A DNA stretch of 64,000 bases, from positions 33,759 through 97,758 of the forward strand of contig JAEENX010000013.1 of the NCBI GenBank assembly GCA_016283935.1, written 5' to 3'. A model generated the notes under the pieces. It ran no database searches. It was given only the letters and a program-made list of their open reading frames with translations, and was not told where the DNA came from. The position numbers and the translations under genes were made by a program. Source of the DNA: Bacilli bacterium (GTDB taxonomy: Bacteria > Bacillota_I > Bacilli_A > RF39 > UBA660). Below, piece by piece: positions 34,441-44,574 of the stretch. How positions within the stretch are numbered: position 1 is the stretch's first letter; each line of letters opens with the position of its first letter.

Positions 34441-37065
34441 ATGAAAAAACTTAAAGATTTTTTTATTAACAACAGATTGTATTTATATACTTTCATATTA
34501 AGTACTATCATAATAATAATCTCTTATATTATAAATAAGGTTACACCATTTGGTGAAAAATCATTACTATGTGTTGATTTCTTTCATCAATATGGACCAA
34601 TGATGGGAGAATTACATGATAGAATACTCTCAGGCTCAAATCTTATATATTCATTTAGTATGGGAATGGGATTACCATTCTTTAGAAACTTTTTGAATTA
34701 TATGAGTAGTCCTTTAAACATATTATTATTAATATTTCCTAAATCAGGTTTATTAGATGCTTATTCATTAATAATTGGATTAAAAGCAGTATTAGCATCT
34801 ACATTCATGACTTATTATTTATCAAAGAAATTTAATAATAAAGAATTATATATGATTATTCCAGGTATAGCATATGGTTTCTGTGCATACTATCAATCAT
34901 ATTATTGGAATCTAATGTGGATAGATGGAATGTATCTATTACCACTTATTACATTAGGTATAGAAAACATCATAAATAAAAAAACATGGAAGTTTTATAC
35001 TATAACATTATCTATAATGTTAATAGCTAATTATTTTATAGGATATATGATATGTATATTCTCGGTATTATATTTTATATTATATGGAATATACAAATTA
35101 CAAATAAAAGGCAAAAAATTTAAAGAAATAATTGCTAATATATTTGATAGATGTTGGTTATTTGCAGTTGGTTCATTAATTGCCGGATGTATATCAGCAG
35201 TATTCTTAATACCAATGTTTACTTCAATGCAATCAATTTCAGCGACAGGTGGAACAATACCTAAAACTCAATACTATGATTTTGTTATAATTGACTATTT
35301 AAAAATGCATTTAACAGGAGCAAAAACAACAACATTTGGATCTGATGCAATAACAGCACCAAATGTATCATGTGGAATACTATCAGTTGCTGCTATCTTA
35401 TGTTATTTAATTAACCTAGATATTAAATTTAAAAATAAAATTATATATTTATTATTATTAGGATTCTTCATTGCTGCATTCTTCTATGCTCCATTAGACT
35501 TTATATTACAAGCATTTCATGTACCTAATGATTTACCTTATAGATATTCATTTATATATTCATTTATATTATGTATTATCATGGCATATTCATTAGTTAA
35601 TATTAAAAAGATTAAATTTATAGTAATGATAATAGCTTATTTATTCTTAATGTCTATATTATTAATTGTATCTACAGAAGTATGGGAAAATATAACAACC
35701 AATATGTGTTACATAAATATGATATTATTAACATTATATTTCCTATTCTATATAGCAATAATTATATTACCTAACTTTAAAAAGATATTTTATGTAGCAT
35801 TAGTATTTGTTATATGCATGGATGCATGTGTATCATTAAATAATAATTGGAATATAACTCAAATAAAAGATTCATTCTATTCAAATTATGATAAAAGAAC
35901 TCAAGAACTACACTACTTAGATAAAACAGAAACAGACAAATTTTATAGAGTTGATTCAAATGACATGTTAACATTAAATGATGCTTCTTGGTATGGTTAC
36001 AATGGTGTAACAACATTTAGTTCAATGGCATATGAATCAGTTGCACATTTAATGGATAGATTAGGATTTGCTGGAAATAACATTAATAGTTATCAATATG
36101 CAGAAACCACTCCAGTAAATGATATCATGTTAGATATTAAATATATATTTGGTTTTACAAATGATAGAAAAAGATACAAACTAGAAAATACAATAGATAA
36201 TACAATATCTAAATTCAACTATAATGTTGGATTAGGATTTGCAACAAATACTGAATTAAGTAATTGGTTATACGAAAATGGTAATCCATTAGAAGTACAA
36301 AATGATTGGTTTAAAAAAGCTACAGGATATGAACCATTTGAAAAAACAACATTATTAAATAAACAAGTTGTATATGAAGACAATGATAATACATTAGTTA
36401 GATATGAATTTAAAAATCCAGGAGATCAAATGTATTATTATTCAAGAGAAGGTTCATTTAACTTTGTACTTATAGGTGAAGCTTTATATTACGATGGAGA
36501 TGCATATGACACTATAGATTATGAATTAGATTATACATATATGGAATCATATAATGAACAAAAGATAATTAATATAGCATCACAAGATGATAAAGTAGTT
36601 ATATATGTAGATTATTCATATTACTATGGATCTGATCCAATTGTATATAATATTAAACACGATGATTTCGAAAAAGGTTATAATGTATTAAATGATAGTA
36701 AATTAGAAATAATATCATATAAAGAATCTAATATAGAAGCAACAATAAAAGTAGATGATAACAAATTAGTATATACATCAATTCCATACGATGAAGGATG
36801 GAAAGTATATGTAGACGGAAAAGAAGTTGAAACAAAAGCGTTAGCAAATTCTTTCTTAACATTCAATATTGATAAAGGAACACATAAAATTAAATTTAAA
36901 TATCATATTCCATATTTTAAAGAAGGAATAATATTAACAATATTTGGTATATCAGTATTAATAATAGATAAATTATATGGAAAGAAAATAAAAGAAAAAT
37001 TAGTTAAATCAATCAAAGAGAAACCAAAGAAAGAAAAGAAGAAAAAGAAAAAGCAAACTAAATAG
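34441..37065 (+). CDS. YfhO-family multi-pass membrane protein
   Basis: An 874-residue protein with 12 or more membrane helices (to about 480), a large extracellular domain (about 485-820) and a final helix followed by a Lys-rich tail (KEKPKKEKKKKKKQTK). The first outer loop holds LLCVDFFHQYGPMM and FSMGMGLPFFRN, typical of YfhO. YfhO proteins are GT-C-like and in Bacillus and Listeria take part in glycosylating lipoteichoic acid. That fits the dlt-like and GT2 genes of this window, though the link is inferred. A TATAAT box lies 15 nt before the ATG. Confidence 0.9.
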   Translation: MKKLKDFFINNRLYLYTFILSTIIIIISYIINKVTPFGEKSLLCVDFFHQYGPMMGELHDRILSGSNLIYSFSMGMGLPFFRNFLNYMSSPLNILLLIFPKSGLLDAYSLIIGLKAVLASTFMTYYLSKKFNNKELYMIIPGIAYGFCAYYQSYYWNLMWIDGMYLLPLITLGIENIINKKTWKFYTITLSIMLIANYFIGYMICIFSVLYFILYGIYKLQIKGKKFKEIIANIFDRCWLFAVGSLIAGCISAVFLIPMFTSMQSISATGGTIPKTQYYDFVIIDYLKMHLTGAKTTTFGSDAITAPNVSCGILSVAAILCYLINLDIKFKNKIIYLLLLGFFIAAFFYAPLDFILQAFHVPNDLPYRYSFIYSFILCIIMAYSLVNIKKIKFIVMIIAYLFLMSILLIVSTEVWENITTNMCYINMILLTLYFLFYIAIIILPNFKKIFYVALVFVICMDACVSLNNNWNITQIKDSFYSNYDKRTQELHYLDKTETDKFYRVDSNDMLTLNDASWYGYNGVTTFSSMAYESVAHLMDRLGFAGNNINSYQYAETTPVNDIMLDIKYIFGFTNDRKRYKLENTIDNTISKFNYNVGLGFATNTELSNWLYENGNPLEVQNDWFKKATGYEPFEKTTLLNKQVVYEDNDNTLVRYEFKNPGDQMYYYSREGSFNFVLIGEALYYDGDAYDTIDYELDYTYMESYNEQKIINIASQDDKVVIYVDYSYYYGSDPIVYNIKHDDFEKGYNVLNDSKLEIISYKESNIEATIKVDDNKLVYTSIPYDEGWKVYVDGKEVETKALANSFLTFNIDKGTHKIKFKYHIPYFKEGIILTIFGISVLIIDKLYGKKIKEKLVKSIKEKPKKEKKKKKKQTK

Positions 37066-37078
37066 TTTGCTTTTTTTA
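37051..37078. terminator. Bidirectional terminator between yfhO and the lipid kinase gene
   Basis: Stem AAGCAAACT/AGTTTGCTT followed by TTTTTTT on the plus strand; the left flank is A-rich. Confidence 0.8.
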
Positions 37079-38002
37079 ATTCTCTTCTTCAATAAATAAT
37101 TTTTTAAGATTTTTCTTAGGTAATAATATCTTAATACTTTTTTCATTTTTTATACTATATTTTAAAGTTCTGATTTCAAGTTTTTCACCATCAACACACC
37201 AAGCTTTAGATGGATGTTTATCAAATACTATATCAATTCTTGAAGCTTTATAATATTCAAATCCACCAACATGTTCTGCACCAACAGCAAATACTTGAGC
37301 AAAAGCTCTTAAGATATCTAATCTCTTTGTATAAGTACATAAAAGAATTTCAAATTTATCATCATTTAATTTAACATCTCTAAAGAAGTTATCCATACCA
37401 GCTATTCTTGTAGCCGATCCAATTAACATTAATGAGTATTTACCACTTTTTTCAACGCCATCAACTTCAAATGAAATATTATAACTTCTAGTAACAGTAA
37501 AGAAGTCTTTTATACCATTCCACACATAAGCTAAATGACCAAACTTCTTTTTTTCTTCTCTTGGAGTCTCATATGGAATTTGCATAAATTTACCAAATCC
37601 ACATACATATACAAATGGTCTATTATTAACCATTGGTATATCTATTTCTTTAACTTCTCCACTTAAACATAATTTAAGATTTTCTTCTATATCTTTTCCA
37701 TATCCAAACATAGTACCAACATCGTTAGTAGTACCAACAGGAATATGAGCAAGTATTAATCTTCTTTTACGTTGTATATTACCATATACAACTTCATTGA
37801 AAGTTCCATCTCCACCCATCGAAATAACTAAGTCAACATATCCTAAATGACTAACTATCTCTTTGGCATGTCCATGATATTGAGTTCCTATAAAAGTTGG
37901 TGAATAACCATATCTTTCAATTATTTTTTTATATTTAGATAAGTTCTCGTGATGAAGTGTATGTCCACTATTAGGATTATAAATAACTGCACAAGTTTTC
38001 AT
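37076..38002 (-). CDS. Diacylglycerol/lipid kinase (DagK/YegS family)
   Basis: A 308-residue soluble kinase: YNPNSGHTLHHENL, VISMGGDGTFNEVV (nucleotide-binding GGDGT), HIPVGTTNDVGTMFGY and, near the C-terminus, WCVDGEKLE. The family phosphorylates diacylglycerol to recycle it, for example after lipoteichoic acid synthesis, or other lipids. Start at ATG 38002 with AAAGG upstream. Divergent from the RNB gene at 38110, with which it shares a 107-nt promoter region. Confidence 0.92.
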   Translation of the reverse strand: MKTCAVIYNPNSGHTLHHENLSKYKKIIERYGYSPTFIGTQYHGHAKEIVSHLGYVDLVISMGGDGTFNEVVYGNIQRKRRLILAHIPVGTTNDVGTMFGYGKDIEENLKLCLSGEVKEIDIPMVNNRPFVYVCGFGKFMQIPYETPREEKKKFGHLAYVWNGIKDFFTVTRSYNISFEVDGVEKSGKYSLMLIGSATRIAGMDNFFRDVKLNDDKFEILLCTYTKRLDILRAFAQVFAVGAEHVGGFEYYKASRIDIVFDKHPSKAWCVDGEKLEIRTLKYSIKNEKSIKILLPKKNLKKLFIEEEN

Positions 38003-38109
38003 ATCATCACGCCTTTCATCACTATTATAACGCAATAACTGTAAACTAATCTATAAAAAGTTATATTATATTGCTATAATATAAATAGATATAATCAGGA
38101 GGGTTTTAT

Positions 38110-40011
38110 ATGGGATATAATCAACATATCAAGAACATTTTATTAAATAACAACACAGAGTTATCGACACACAATAAAAACAAAGTATCAACAGCAATTG
38201 TAGATTTGTTAGAAGAAGAAGTATTACAATTTAACTTGGATGACGAATCAACATTTGATTATTTATATGATGCATTTGATATATTAGTTAATAATTTAAG
38301 AAATACTAAAGAAATGCAAATACAACTATATGATAGATTCACTTATATACATAATGAAATGCGTAATATATTACATACTTTACCAAAAGAAGGATTAAGT
38401 GAAAGTCAAAAAGCAAAAATAGGTTCACTACATAGAATGATGAATAAAATGGAAGATACTATGTTAAGAATATATTATAATAGTCCTATAGAATATGATC
38501 CTTCAAAAGAAGAATATATATACTTTATAATATTTGATTTAAAGAATATTAATTTCTTTAGAACAGCATGTGAAAGATTTCCTCACATGGTTAACTCATT
38601 AAATAAAAAAGGAATACCACTTATTGAAGTAGTATTAACTAAATATCTAGAAGCATTACATGATTATATATCAAAACCAAACTTAGGACCTTTAGATGAC
38701 TTAATATATTATGACAAAGTATTTTCAACAATACTTGAAACAGATAAATTTAATATTTCTGATGTTGAAAAGAAACTACTTTTAAACAAAATAAATAAAT
38801 TCAGAACATCACATAGTAGATTAACGTCACAAAGAGCAAAAGAAAAAATGTACTTTTTTACAAATGATGCATTAATCAAATTAAATGGAGATACAATAGA
38901 TGAAACATATTCTTATTTAAATTATAAATATGAAGTACATGATGTATTTAAAGAAGCACATAAATCTGAAGCCAATCAAATATATATAGCAAATCAAAAT
39001 ATAAAAAAGCCTAAATATAATAAATCCATTTATACATTCGATGGCGAAGGTGCATGTGAAATAGATGATGGTTTATCTATTACTTTTGAAGATGGTATAT
39101 ATCATCTAGGAGTACATATAGCAGATCCAACCGCATATATATCTGAATCATCAATAGTCAATGATGAAGCAAGAAAAAGAACAAGATCATTATATATGGA
39201 AGACAGTTGTATTCCTATGTATCCTCTTAATCTATCAAAAGATTTAATGGGATTAAATGAAGGAAAAAGAACATATAGTATGTCATATTACTTTGATATA
39301 GATTCGAGAACTGGAAATATAATAAATTTTAAAGTTAAAGCCGAACCAATTATAGTAACTAAAAATATGACATATGATCAATTTGATTATATTTTAAAAC
39401 ATGGTACACATGATAAAAACATAGAGGAAACATTGATTCTATTAAACCAAGTATCTGCTATTTTAAAACAATCTTACAGTGAGGATCTAATATATCATGA
39501 ATTCCATAATTTAAGAGATACTCAAGTATCCAGAGGTATTGTAGAATCAGCAATGATTTATACTAATCACAATATAGCTAAATTATTTGATGAACAAGGA
39601 TTACCATTCATATATAGATGTCACGTTGTAGATGAAGATCAACAAGTAGAACTAACTGATCTACAAGAAAGACTTAAACTAAGACAAAAAACTGATCAAA
39701 TGATTAAAGATTTAGAAATGATTAAAAATTTATTCCCAAGAGCATATTATTCTAACGTAAACGATGGACATTATGGATTAGGTATAGATTATTATTCACA
39801 CGTAACTTCCCCATTAAGAAGATATGCAGATAATGTTGCAAACAGATGCATCAAAAAATTTGTTATAAACTCTTATAATGAAGAAGATATAAAAGCATAT
39901 AATGAATATATAGGAATGATATCAGAAGAAATTAATCAAAAACGAAGAAGTTTAGATGACTATGAAATAGTAAGAGGAAGAATAAAAATTTTAAATAATT
40001 TAAACAAATAA
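38110..40011 (+). CDS. Divergent RNB-domain (RNase II/R-like) protein
   Basis: A 633-residue protein. The first 300 residues are helical and have no obvious cold-shock domains. Then an RNB-like core appears: FDGEGACEIDDGLSITFEDGIYHLGVHIADPTAYI, YPLNLSKDLMGLNEGKRTYSM, VESAMIYTNHNIAKLF and GIDYYSHVTSPLRRYADNVANR. Compared with RNase R ([11 protein letters not shown]), one metal-site Asp appears to be Glu (the E of ACEIDD) while the others are kept. No C-terminal S1 domain is clear. It may be an exoribonuclease with special substrates or a weak one; family clear, activity uncertain. SD AGGAGGG. Confidence 0.82.
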   Translation: MGYNQHIKNILLNNNTELSTHNKNKVSTAIVDLLEEEVLQFNLDDESTFDYLYDAFDILVNNLRNTKEMQIQLYDRFTYIHNEMRNILHTLPKEGLSESQKAKIGSLHRMMNKMEDTMLRIYYNSPIEYDPSKEEYIYFIIFDLKNINFFRTACERFPHMVNSLNKKGIPLIEVVLTKYLEALHDYISKPNLGPLDDLIYYDKVFSTILETDKFNISDVEKKLLLNKINKFRTSHSRLTSQRAKEKMYFFTNDALIKLNGDTIDETYSYLNYKYEVHDVFKEAHKSEANQIYIANQNIKKPKYNKSIYTFDGEGACEIDDGLSITFEDGIYHLGVHIADPTAYISESSIVNDEARKRTRSLYMEDSCIPMYPLNLSKDLMGLNEGKRTYSMSYYFDIDSRTGNIINFKVKAEPIIVTKNMTYDQFDYILKHGTHDKNIEETLILLNQVSAILKQSYSEDLIYHEFHNLRDTQVSRGIVESAMIYTNHNIAKLFDEQGLPFIYRCHVVDEDQQVELTDLQERLKLRQKTDQMIKDLEMIKNLFPRAYYSNVNDGHYGLGIDYYSHVTSPLRRYADNVANRCIKKFVINSYNEEDIKAYNEYIGMISEEINQKRRSLDDYEIVRGRIKILNNLNK

Positions 40012-40036
40012 AAACTAGACTAATAAGTCTAGTTTT
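40011..40036. terminator. Bidirectional terminator between the RNB gene and the NPNTG protein gene
   Basis: Stem AAAACTAGACT/AGTCTAGTTTT with a four-base loop, T run on the plus side and A-rich on the other. Confidence 0.8.
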
Positions 40037-40039
40037 TTA

Positions 40040-41542
40040 TTAAAACTTTTTTTTCTTTTTAACCAATGATATTACAAAAATACCAATAACAGAAATTAAT
40101 AAGAAAGATAAAACATAAGTACTTCTACCAGTATTTGGATTAGTAACATTATCAACCCATTTAGCTTCTATTGTAATATTCTCATATGGCATAGTAAATT
40201 CATTAGTACTAATACTATATAATTCTTTCACACCTAAAGTAATATCTTCTTTATTAATCTTAATACTTTCTCCAGAATCTGTTGTTACAGTTAAACCAGC
40301 TAATTTATATCCTTTTTTAGCAGATATTTTAAATTTAATAACATCTCCACCAAAAGCACTATCAACAACTTCAATAGTACCATTACTATCAGTCTTTGTA
40401 TTAATATTATATTTTAAAACATTTTTAGACATTGTTACAACAGGTCTTAATCCAGCACGAGGAATACCACTAAAACAATATTCATAGGAATAACATATTT
40501 CACCAGAAGTAGATATAAAATAGAAGTGATCAGCTGAAGAATTTTCCTTAGTTTTTAACCATGATGATGTTTCCCATAACCACGAATTATTATTTTGTAA
40601 GAAATCTTTTAAACTTCCTACAACAACATAGGAAGAGTAATCATCTTCCACTTGATTATAATTTTCATGAGAATATTCAAACCATTCAGATAAAGGAAGA
40701 TTTTTATTTGTAAGTTTATAAACTATTTCATCTAAATCTTTAATATTGAGCATATCAATATTTATAGGCTCATATCCTTTTTTTATTAAATTATTTTTAT
40801 AATCATTAAAATACTTTTTAATAACATGTGAATCACTTAATTCATAATTAATATATCCATCTTTATACGTAACATCATTCTCTAAATAATCATCATTCTT
40901 ATATGACATATGAAATGTAGCAATAGTTGGATAAATAGGATTACCTTTTGTTCCATGAACTCCTACAGCGTTTTCATTTTGAAGTGCATATCCATTTGTG
41001 TTTTCTGTTATAGTTGTATATGGATATAACTTATATGTATATTTTTGATAATAATCATTTCCTTCCTTATATATATCACCATATAACTCGGAATAATATG
41101 CTAAAGTACCATCGGATGGATCAGTACCTACTTCTTGGGAGACTGGATTCAAATCAGTTAGATTGTATTTGTTATATATTTTTGTAATCCAAGTTTCATA
41201 ACTATCAACTTCTACACTTTCAAAAAAATATTTATAATCACTTCCGCCATACCTACCACAATTGGTTGCACTACGACATTTTTGTCTAATATAAGTTTCA
41301 TTTAAATTTAAAATTATTCTATTATAATCTGATCCAACATATAAATTATATTTACTTAATAATTTTAAATTATTATCATCAACACCTACAATATAAAAAT
41401 GTTCACTACCACAAGCTAACTCACTTCCGATATCTTTTCCATTTCCACTTAAAATATTACATCCTTCTTTAGCATCAACAGCAAAAGGTAAACAAATTGT
41501 AATTAATAATAAGATAAATAATTTAAATTTTAAATTTTTCAT
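40040..41542 (-). CDS. Secreted surface protein with C-terminal NPNTG sorting-like signal
   Basis: A 500-residue protein starting MKNLKFKLFILLLITICLPFAVDAKEGC, a signal peptide. The ATG at 41542 has AGGA 7 nt upstream. The long middle part is Tyr/Asn/Asp-rich with paired Cys (CRSATNC, CYSYEYC) and no known domain. About residues 380-465 resemble an InlB B-repeat-like Ig domain (NTKTDSNGTIEVVDSAFGGDVIKF...YENITIEAKW). It ends NPNTG, a membrane helix and KKKKKF, the layout of a sortase substrate. No sortase gene is in the window. Probably wall-anchored. Confidence 0.8.
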   Translation of the reverse strand: MKNLKFKLFILLLITICLPFAVDAKEGCNILSGNGKDIGSELACGSEHFYIVGVDDNNLKLLSKYNLYVGSDYNRIILNLNETYIRQKCRSATNCGRYGGSDYKYFFESVEVDSYETWITKIYNKYNLTDLNPVSQEVGTDPSDGTLAYYSELYGDIYKEGNDYYQKYTYKLYPYTTITENTNGYALQNENAVGVHGTKGNPIYPTIATFHMSYKNDDYLENDVTYKDGYINYELSDSHVIKKYFNDYKNNLIKKGYEPINIDMLNIKDLDEIVYKLTNKNLPLSEWFEYSHENYNQVEDDYSSYVVVGSLKDFLQNNNSWLWETSSWLKTKENSSADHFYFISTSGEICYSYEYCFSGIPRAGLRPVVTMSKNVLKYNINTKTDSNGTIEVVDSAFGGDVIKFKISAKKGYKLAGLTVTTDSGESIKINKEDITLGVKELYSISTNEFTMPYENITIEAKWVDNVTNPNTGRSTYVLSFLLISVIGIFVISLVKKKKKF

Positions 41543-41650
41543 ACTCAATTCCTATCCTCACATTATACCTATTTATATTATAAACTTATATATATTATAA
41601 ATAAATAGTTAATAAATTAGAACATCATATTATACGTAAATCATATAACA

Positions 41651-41680
41651 AAAAAAACTCGAGTAAAACTCGAGTAATTT
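41651..41680. terminator. Terminator of the tRNA-Cys gene
   Basis: Stem ACTCGAGT / ACTCGAGT with an AAA loop (41657-41675); T stretches on both sides make it usable in both directions. Confidence 0.75.
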
Positions 41681-41685
41681 TTTAA

Positions 41686-41759
41686 TGGAGGAGCCTACCA
41701 GATTCGAACTGGTGCTCAGGGAGTTGCAGTCCCTTGCCTTACCACTTGGCTAAAGCTCC
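41686..41759 (-). tRNA. tRNA-Cys (GCA)
   Basis: Folds as a full cloverleaf: acceptor GGAGCTT/AGGCTCC, D arm with AGCCAAGTGGTAAGGC, anticodon stem AGGGA/TCCCT with loop CTGCAAC (anticodon GCA), and T arm CCAGTTCGAATCTGG. The 3' end TCCA shows CCA is encoded. Lies alone, with its own terminator. Confidence 0.97.
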
Positions 41760-41804
41760 ATTACATGAAATGATTATATCACGATAGAATAACCATTTCA
41801 ATAT

Positions 41805-43400
41805 TTAATTAAGCCTTAAATAATACTTTTGATTTCTAAAATCAAATTTTAGCATAACGTTTGAAGCATCCTTTACTCTTCTGTTTGCTCTTAAGAAAAC
41901 ATAATTATCAACATTTTCTTGAGTTACAAGTCTTCCCTTTTCTTGATACTCCTTAGTTCCTATAGTATAAATAATAGTTACATAGTTACTAAAAATATCA
42001 TTTATAGTTGGGAAAGTCTTAGTAAAATAAGCATCATCATAAAGAGTATATTGAAGATTAAGAGTAATCATAGAATCAGTACTATCCATACTTGGTGAAA
42101 TTAATTTACTCTTGCGAGTACAATTTAATTTCGAATTACATAGAGCATAATCTATTAAATATTTTTCTTCAAAACTAAATGATTGAATATTCATTTTAAA
42201 CATATTGTGATTAACAGTATTTGTCTTAATATCTTGACCAACAGTAAATACAGTATCTTTATCTTCTGAATCAATATCTTTAGTAGTTATCTTAAATTTT
42301 CTATACATAACTAATACTTTTAATCCATTATTATCAACAGCTTCTTGAATTCTTAATGTCCAATTTCTTACATTTGTTGTAGCAGGAACTTCAAAAGTTA
42401 AAGTTACATCAGTTGTTTCACCAGAAATCAATTGTTGTTTTTCTTGATAAGGAACACCTAAATCATAAAACTTACCATTGTAATATAATGTTGGATAGAA
42501 TTCGATCTTTCCACTTTGAATGCTTATTTTAGTTAAATCAAGTGTAGCATCAGCTAATAAAGTATTTGTTAAAGAAAGATTAACAACAACGAATTTCGAA
42601 TTTTCTTTAACAATATTACCATTATAATCTTCTGCTGTAATATAAGCACCATTAACTGAATAATTAATACCATCAACAGTCATAATAGCTTCTTCTTTAG
42701 CTCTATCTAAATATGTTTTATAGTAATATAATCCATAAATACTACAAGCAATAATCATTAAGCCACCAATTAATTCAAAGTAAACAAGATTTTCTAAAAA
42801 GTAATACTTACATTCTCTAACAAATCTTCTGAATCCTCTAGCATATTTATAATTGTTTTGACCAATCATAACTTCGAATTCTGCAGAGTCTTCTTCAACT
42901 ATCTTCATTTCCCTAATATCTTTTGAGAAATTAAATTGTCCTAAATTAAAACCAATACCACGAACGAATATAATACAGAAAAGAATAAATCCAACATATC
43001 TAATCATCATAGATGCATCTCTTGCAAGAGATAATGTAGATTCTGTTACTGTTCCATTTACTAAATTATTACATACATTTTTTAAATATAATATTAGTAC
43101 AGCAGTACCAATAAAATATGCAATAGTACTAAGATATGTTCTAGTTGGTTTCTTTTTTTCTTTTAAAAGATAATATACAAGTCCAGTTAATATCAAACCA
43201 ACTATAACAAATAAGAAAATATTATTATTAATTAAGTATTCTGCACCTGCATATGTGTACATCTTACTTGTTTTTAAATCTACAAATTGTTGTTGTAAGT
43301 TAGTAGCATTTACAGCTAAGAAGGCAATACATCCAGCAATAACTAAATTGATAACTTTAAAATGTCTAATTATAAATGCATACGGTTTTCTAATTATCAC
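41805..43400 (-). CDS. Hypothetical multi-pass membrane protein with extracellular Ig-like domain
   Basis: A 531-residue protein starting at a GTG (43400) with AGGAGG ten bases upstream. Four membrane helices lie in residues 12-150, a cytoplasmic stretch follows (about 155-205, acidic then basic), then a fifth helix (about 215-235). About 290 outer residues follow. Residues 240-370 (NGAYITAEDYNGNIVKENSKFVVVNLSLTN...LTFEVP) resemble a DUF4352-like Ig domain. Function unknown. The gene has its own TATAAT-like promoter. Confidence 0.65.
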   Translation of the reverse strand: MIIRKPYAFIIRHFKVINLVIAGCIAFLAVNATNLQQQFVDLKTSKMYTYAGAEYLINNNIFLFVIVGLILTGLVYYLLKEKKKPTRTYLSTIAYFIGTAVLILYLKNVCNNLVNGTVTESTLSLARDASMMIRYVGFILFCIIFVRGIGFNLGQFNFSKDIREMKIVEEDSAEFEVMIGQNNYKYARGFRRFVRECKYYFLENLVYFELIGGLMIIACSIYGLYYYKTYLDRAKEEAIMTVDGINYSVNGAYITAEDYNGNIVKENSKFVVVNLSLTNTLLADATLDLTKISIQSGKIEFYPTLYYNGKFYDLGVPYQEKQQLISGETTDVTLTFEVPATTNVRNWTLRIQEAVDNNGLKVLVMYRKFKITTKDIDSEDKDTVFTVGQDIKTNTVNHNMFKMNIQSFSFEEKYLIDYALCNSKLNCTRKSKLISPSMDSTDSMITLNLQYTLYDDAYFTKTFPTINDIFSNYVTIIYTIGTKEYQEKGRLVTQENVDNYVFLRANRRVKDASNVMLKFDFRNQKYYLRLN

Positions 43401-43436
43401 TTTAGACCAGCCTCCTATTATGAGTATATTATAACA

Positions 43437-43470
43437 TAAAAAAAGAATAATATATATTATATTATTCTTT
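43437..43470 (-). terminator. Terminator after the 43469-44548 gene
   Basis: AT-rich hairpin AAGAATAATATA/TATATTATTCTT followed on the minus strand by a T run. Confidence 0.6.
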
Positions 43471-44548
43471 ACTCATTAAACATAAATACTTTATTAGAAG
43501 CACTGAAATTCCATTCAAAATATGAAGCAACCTTTCTGTAAATACCAGCTTCATTTACCATATAGATTGAATCACCAGATAAAACCCAAACAATATTAGA
43601 ATCATAATCAATACTAATAATACTTTTTACATCTAAATCATTAATTAATTTAATATTTTTATTAGATCCATAATAATTTAAATATAATGAATTATCTTTT
43701 ACAAAATAATTATATTTATTATTATTTTTGAATTTAATATCTTTATATTTTAAATCAGATAATGAATAACTAACTTCTCTTCCTTCAAAAGCAATACCAC
43801 CATTTGAATTAGATATCTTTTTAATCTTCTTTTTATTTACATCTAAAGTATATTCTTTAGAATTTTCTTTATCGAATAAATATATTAATTCATCTTTATC
43901 CCCTAAAAAATATGAATTAAAAGAAATACTATATTTTAATTTCCATTTATTAATTTTTTGATTCTTGATATCTATAATATAAAAAATATTAAATGTTTTA
44001 TTTTGATTATAATCAGGAACTAATAAATAGTTTTCGAATTGATAAGTCAAGGCATTATCATATTGTTCTTTATCAATAAAATTATATTCTTTATTATGAA
44101 TAATATCTTTAAATCCATATGAATTCCAAATTAGAATAGTATAATCTTCTTCAAACAATTTAATATTATCTATTTCTTTAATAACTGTTTGATTATAATC
44201 AGGATTATTATCATAGAAATACGAATAATAATTATCCTCTTTTATTTTTACAGCTTCAGTTTGATCAAATACTTTTAGATATAATACTTTATAATCATTT
44301 TCGTCTTCTTCTAACTTAATTTCATCAACTATTTTTCTCTTATTACTATATTTATGTTCAAATGCAAAATCTACATTAATATTATCTTTAGAAACATTAA
44401 AAGTATAAAAATTTCCATCATATCTTTCTACAATCTTATATCCATCTTTTTCGTAATCTATAGAATAACTTCTTTCTTTATTTGTAAAAATTAAAACACT
44501 AGCAATTAAAATAATAAATGTAATTGTTAATAGTATAATCTTCTTCAT
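43469..44548 (-). CDS. Hypothetical membrane-anchored extracytoplasmic protein
   Basis: A 359-residue protein with one N-terminal membrane helix (about 3-21, KKIILLTITFIILIASVLIF) and a long exposed domain rich in Tyr, Asn, Lys and Asp, with repeated short strand-turn units that suggest a beta-propeller. No catalytic motif. 26 nt downstream of the PH-like gene, so probably cotranscribed with 45845-44575. Function unknown. Confidence 0.55.
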   Translation of the reverse strand: MKKIILLTITFIILIASVLIFTNKERSYSIDYEKDGYKIVERYDGNFYTFNVSKDNINVDFAFEHKYSNKRKIVDEIKLEEDENDYKVLYLKVFDQTEAVKIKEDNYYSYFYDNNPDYNQTVIKEIDNIKLFEEDYTILIWNSYGFKDIIHNKEYNFIDKEQYDNALTYQFENYLLVPDYNQNKTFNIFYIIDIKNQKINKWKLKYSISFNSYFLGDKDELIYLFDKENSKEYTLDVNKKKIKKISNSNGGIAFEGREVSYSLSDLKYKDIKFKNNNKYNYFVKDNSLYLNYYGSNKNIKLINDLDVKSIISIDYDSNIVWVLSGDSIYMVNEAGIYRKVASYFEWNFSASNKVFMFNE

Positions 44549-44574
44549 ATATTCTCCTATATAAAAAGATTCTA

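Noticed and set aside
41657..41675. Repeated CTCGAG sites as an operator
   Set aside because: The two palindromes form one stem with a 3-base loop and T run directly after tRNA-Cys, which is sufficiently explained as a terminator.
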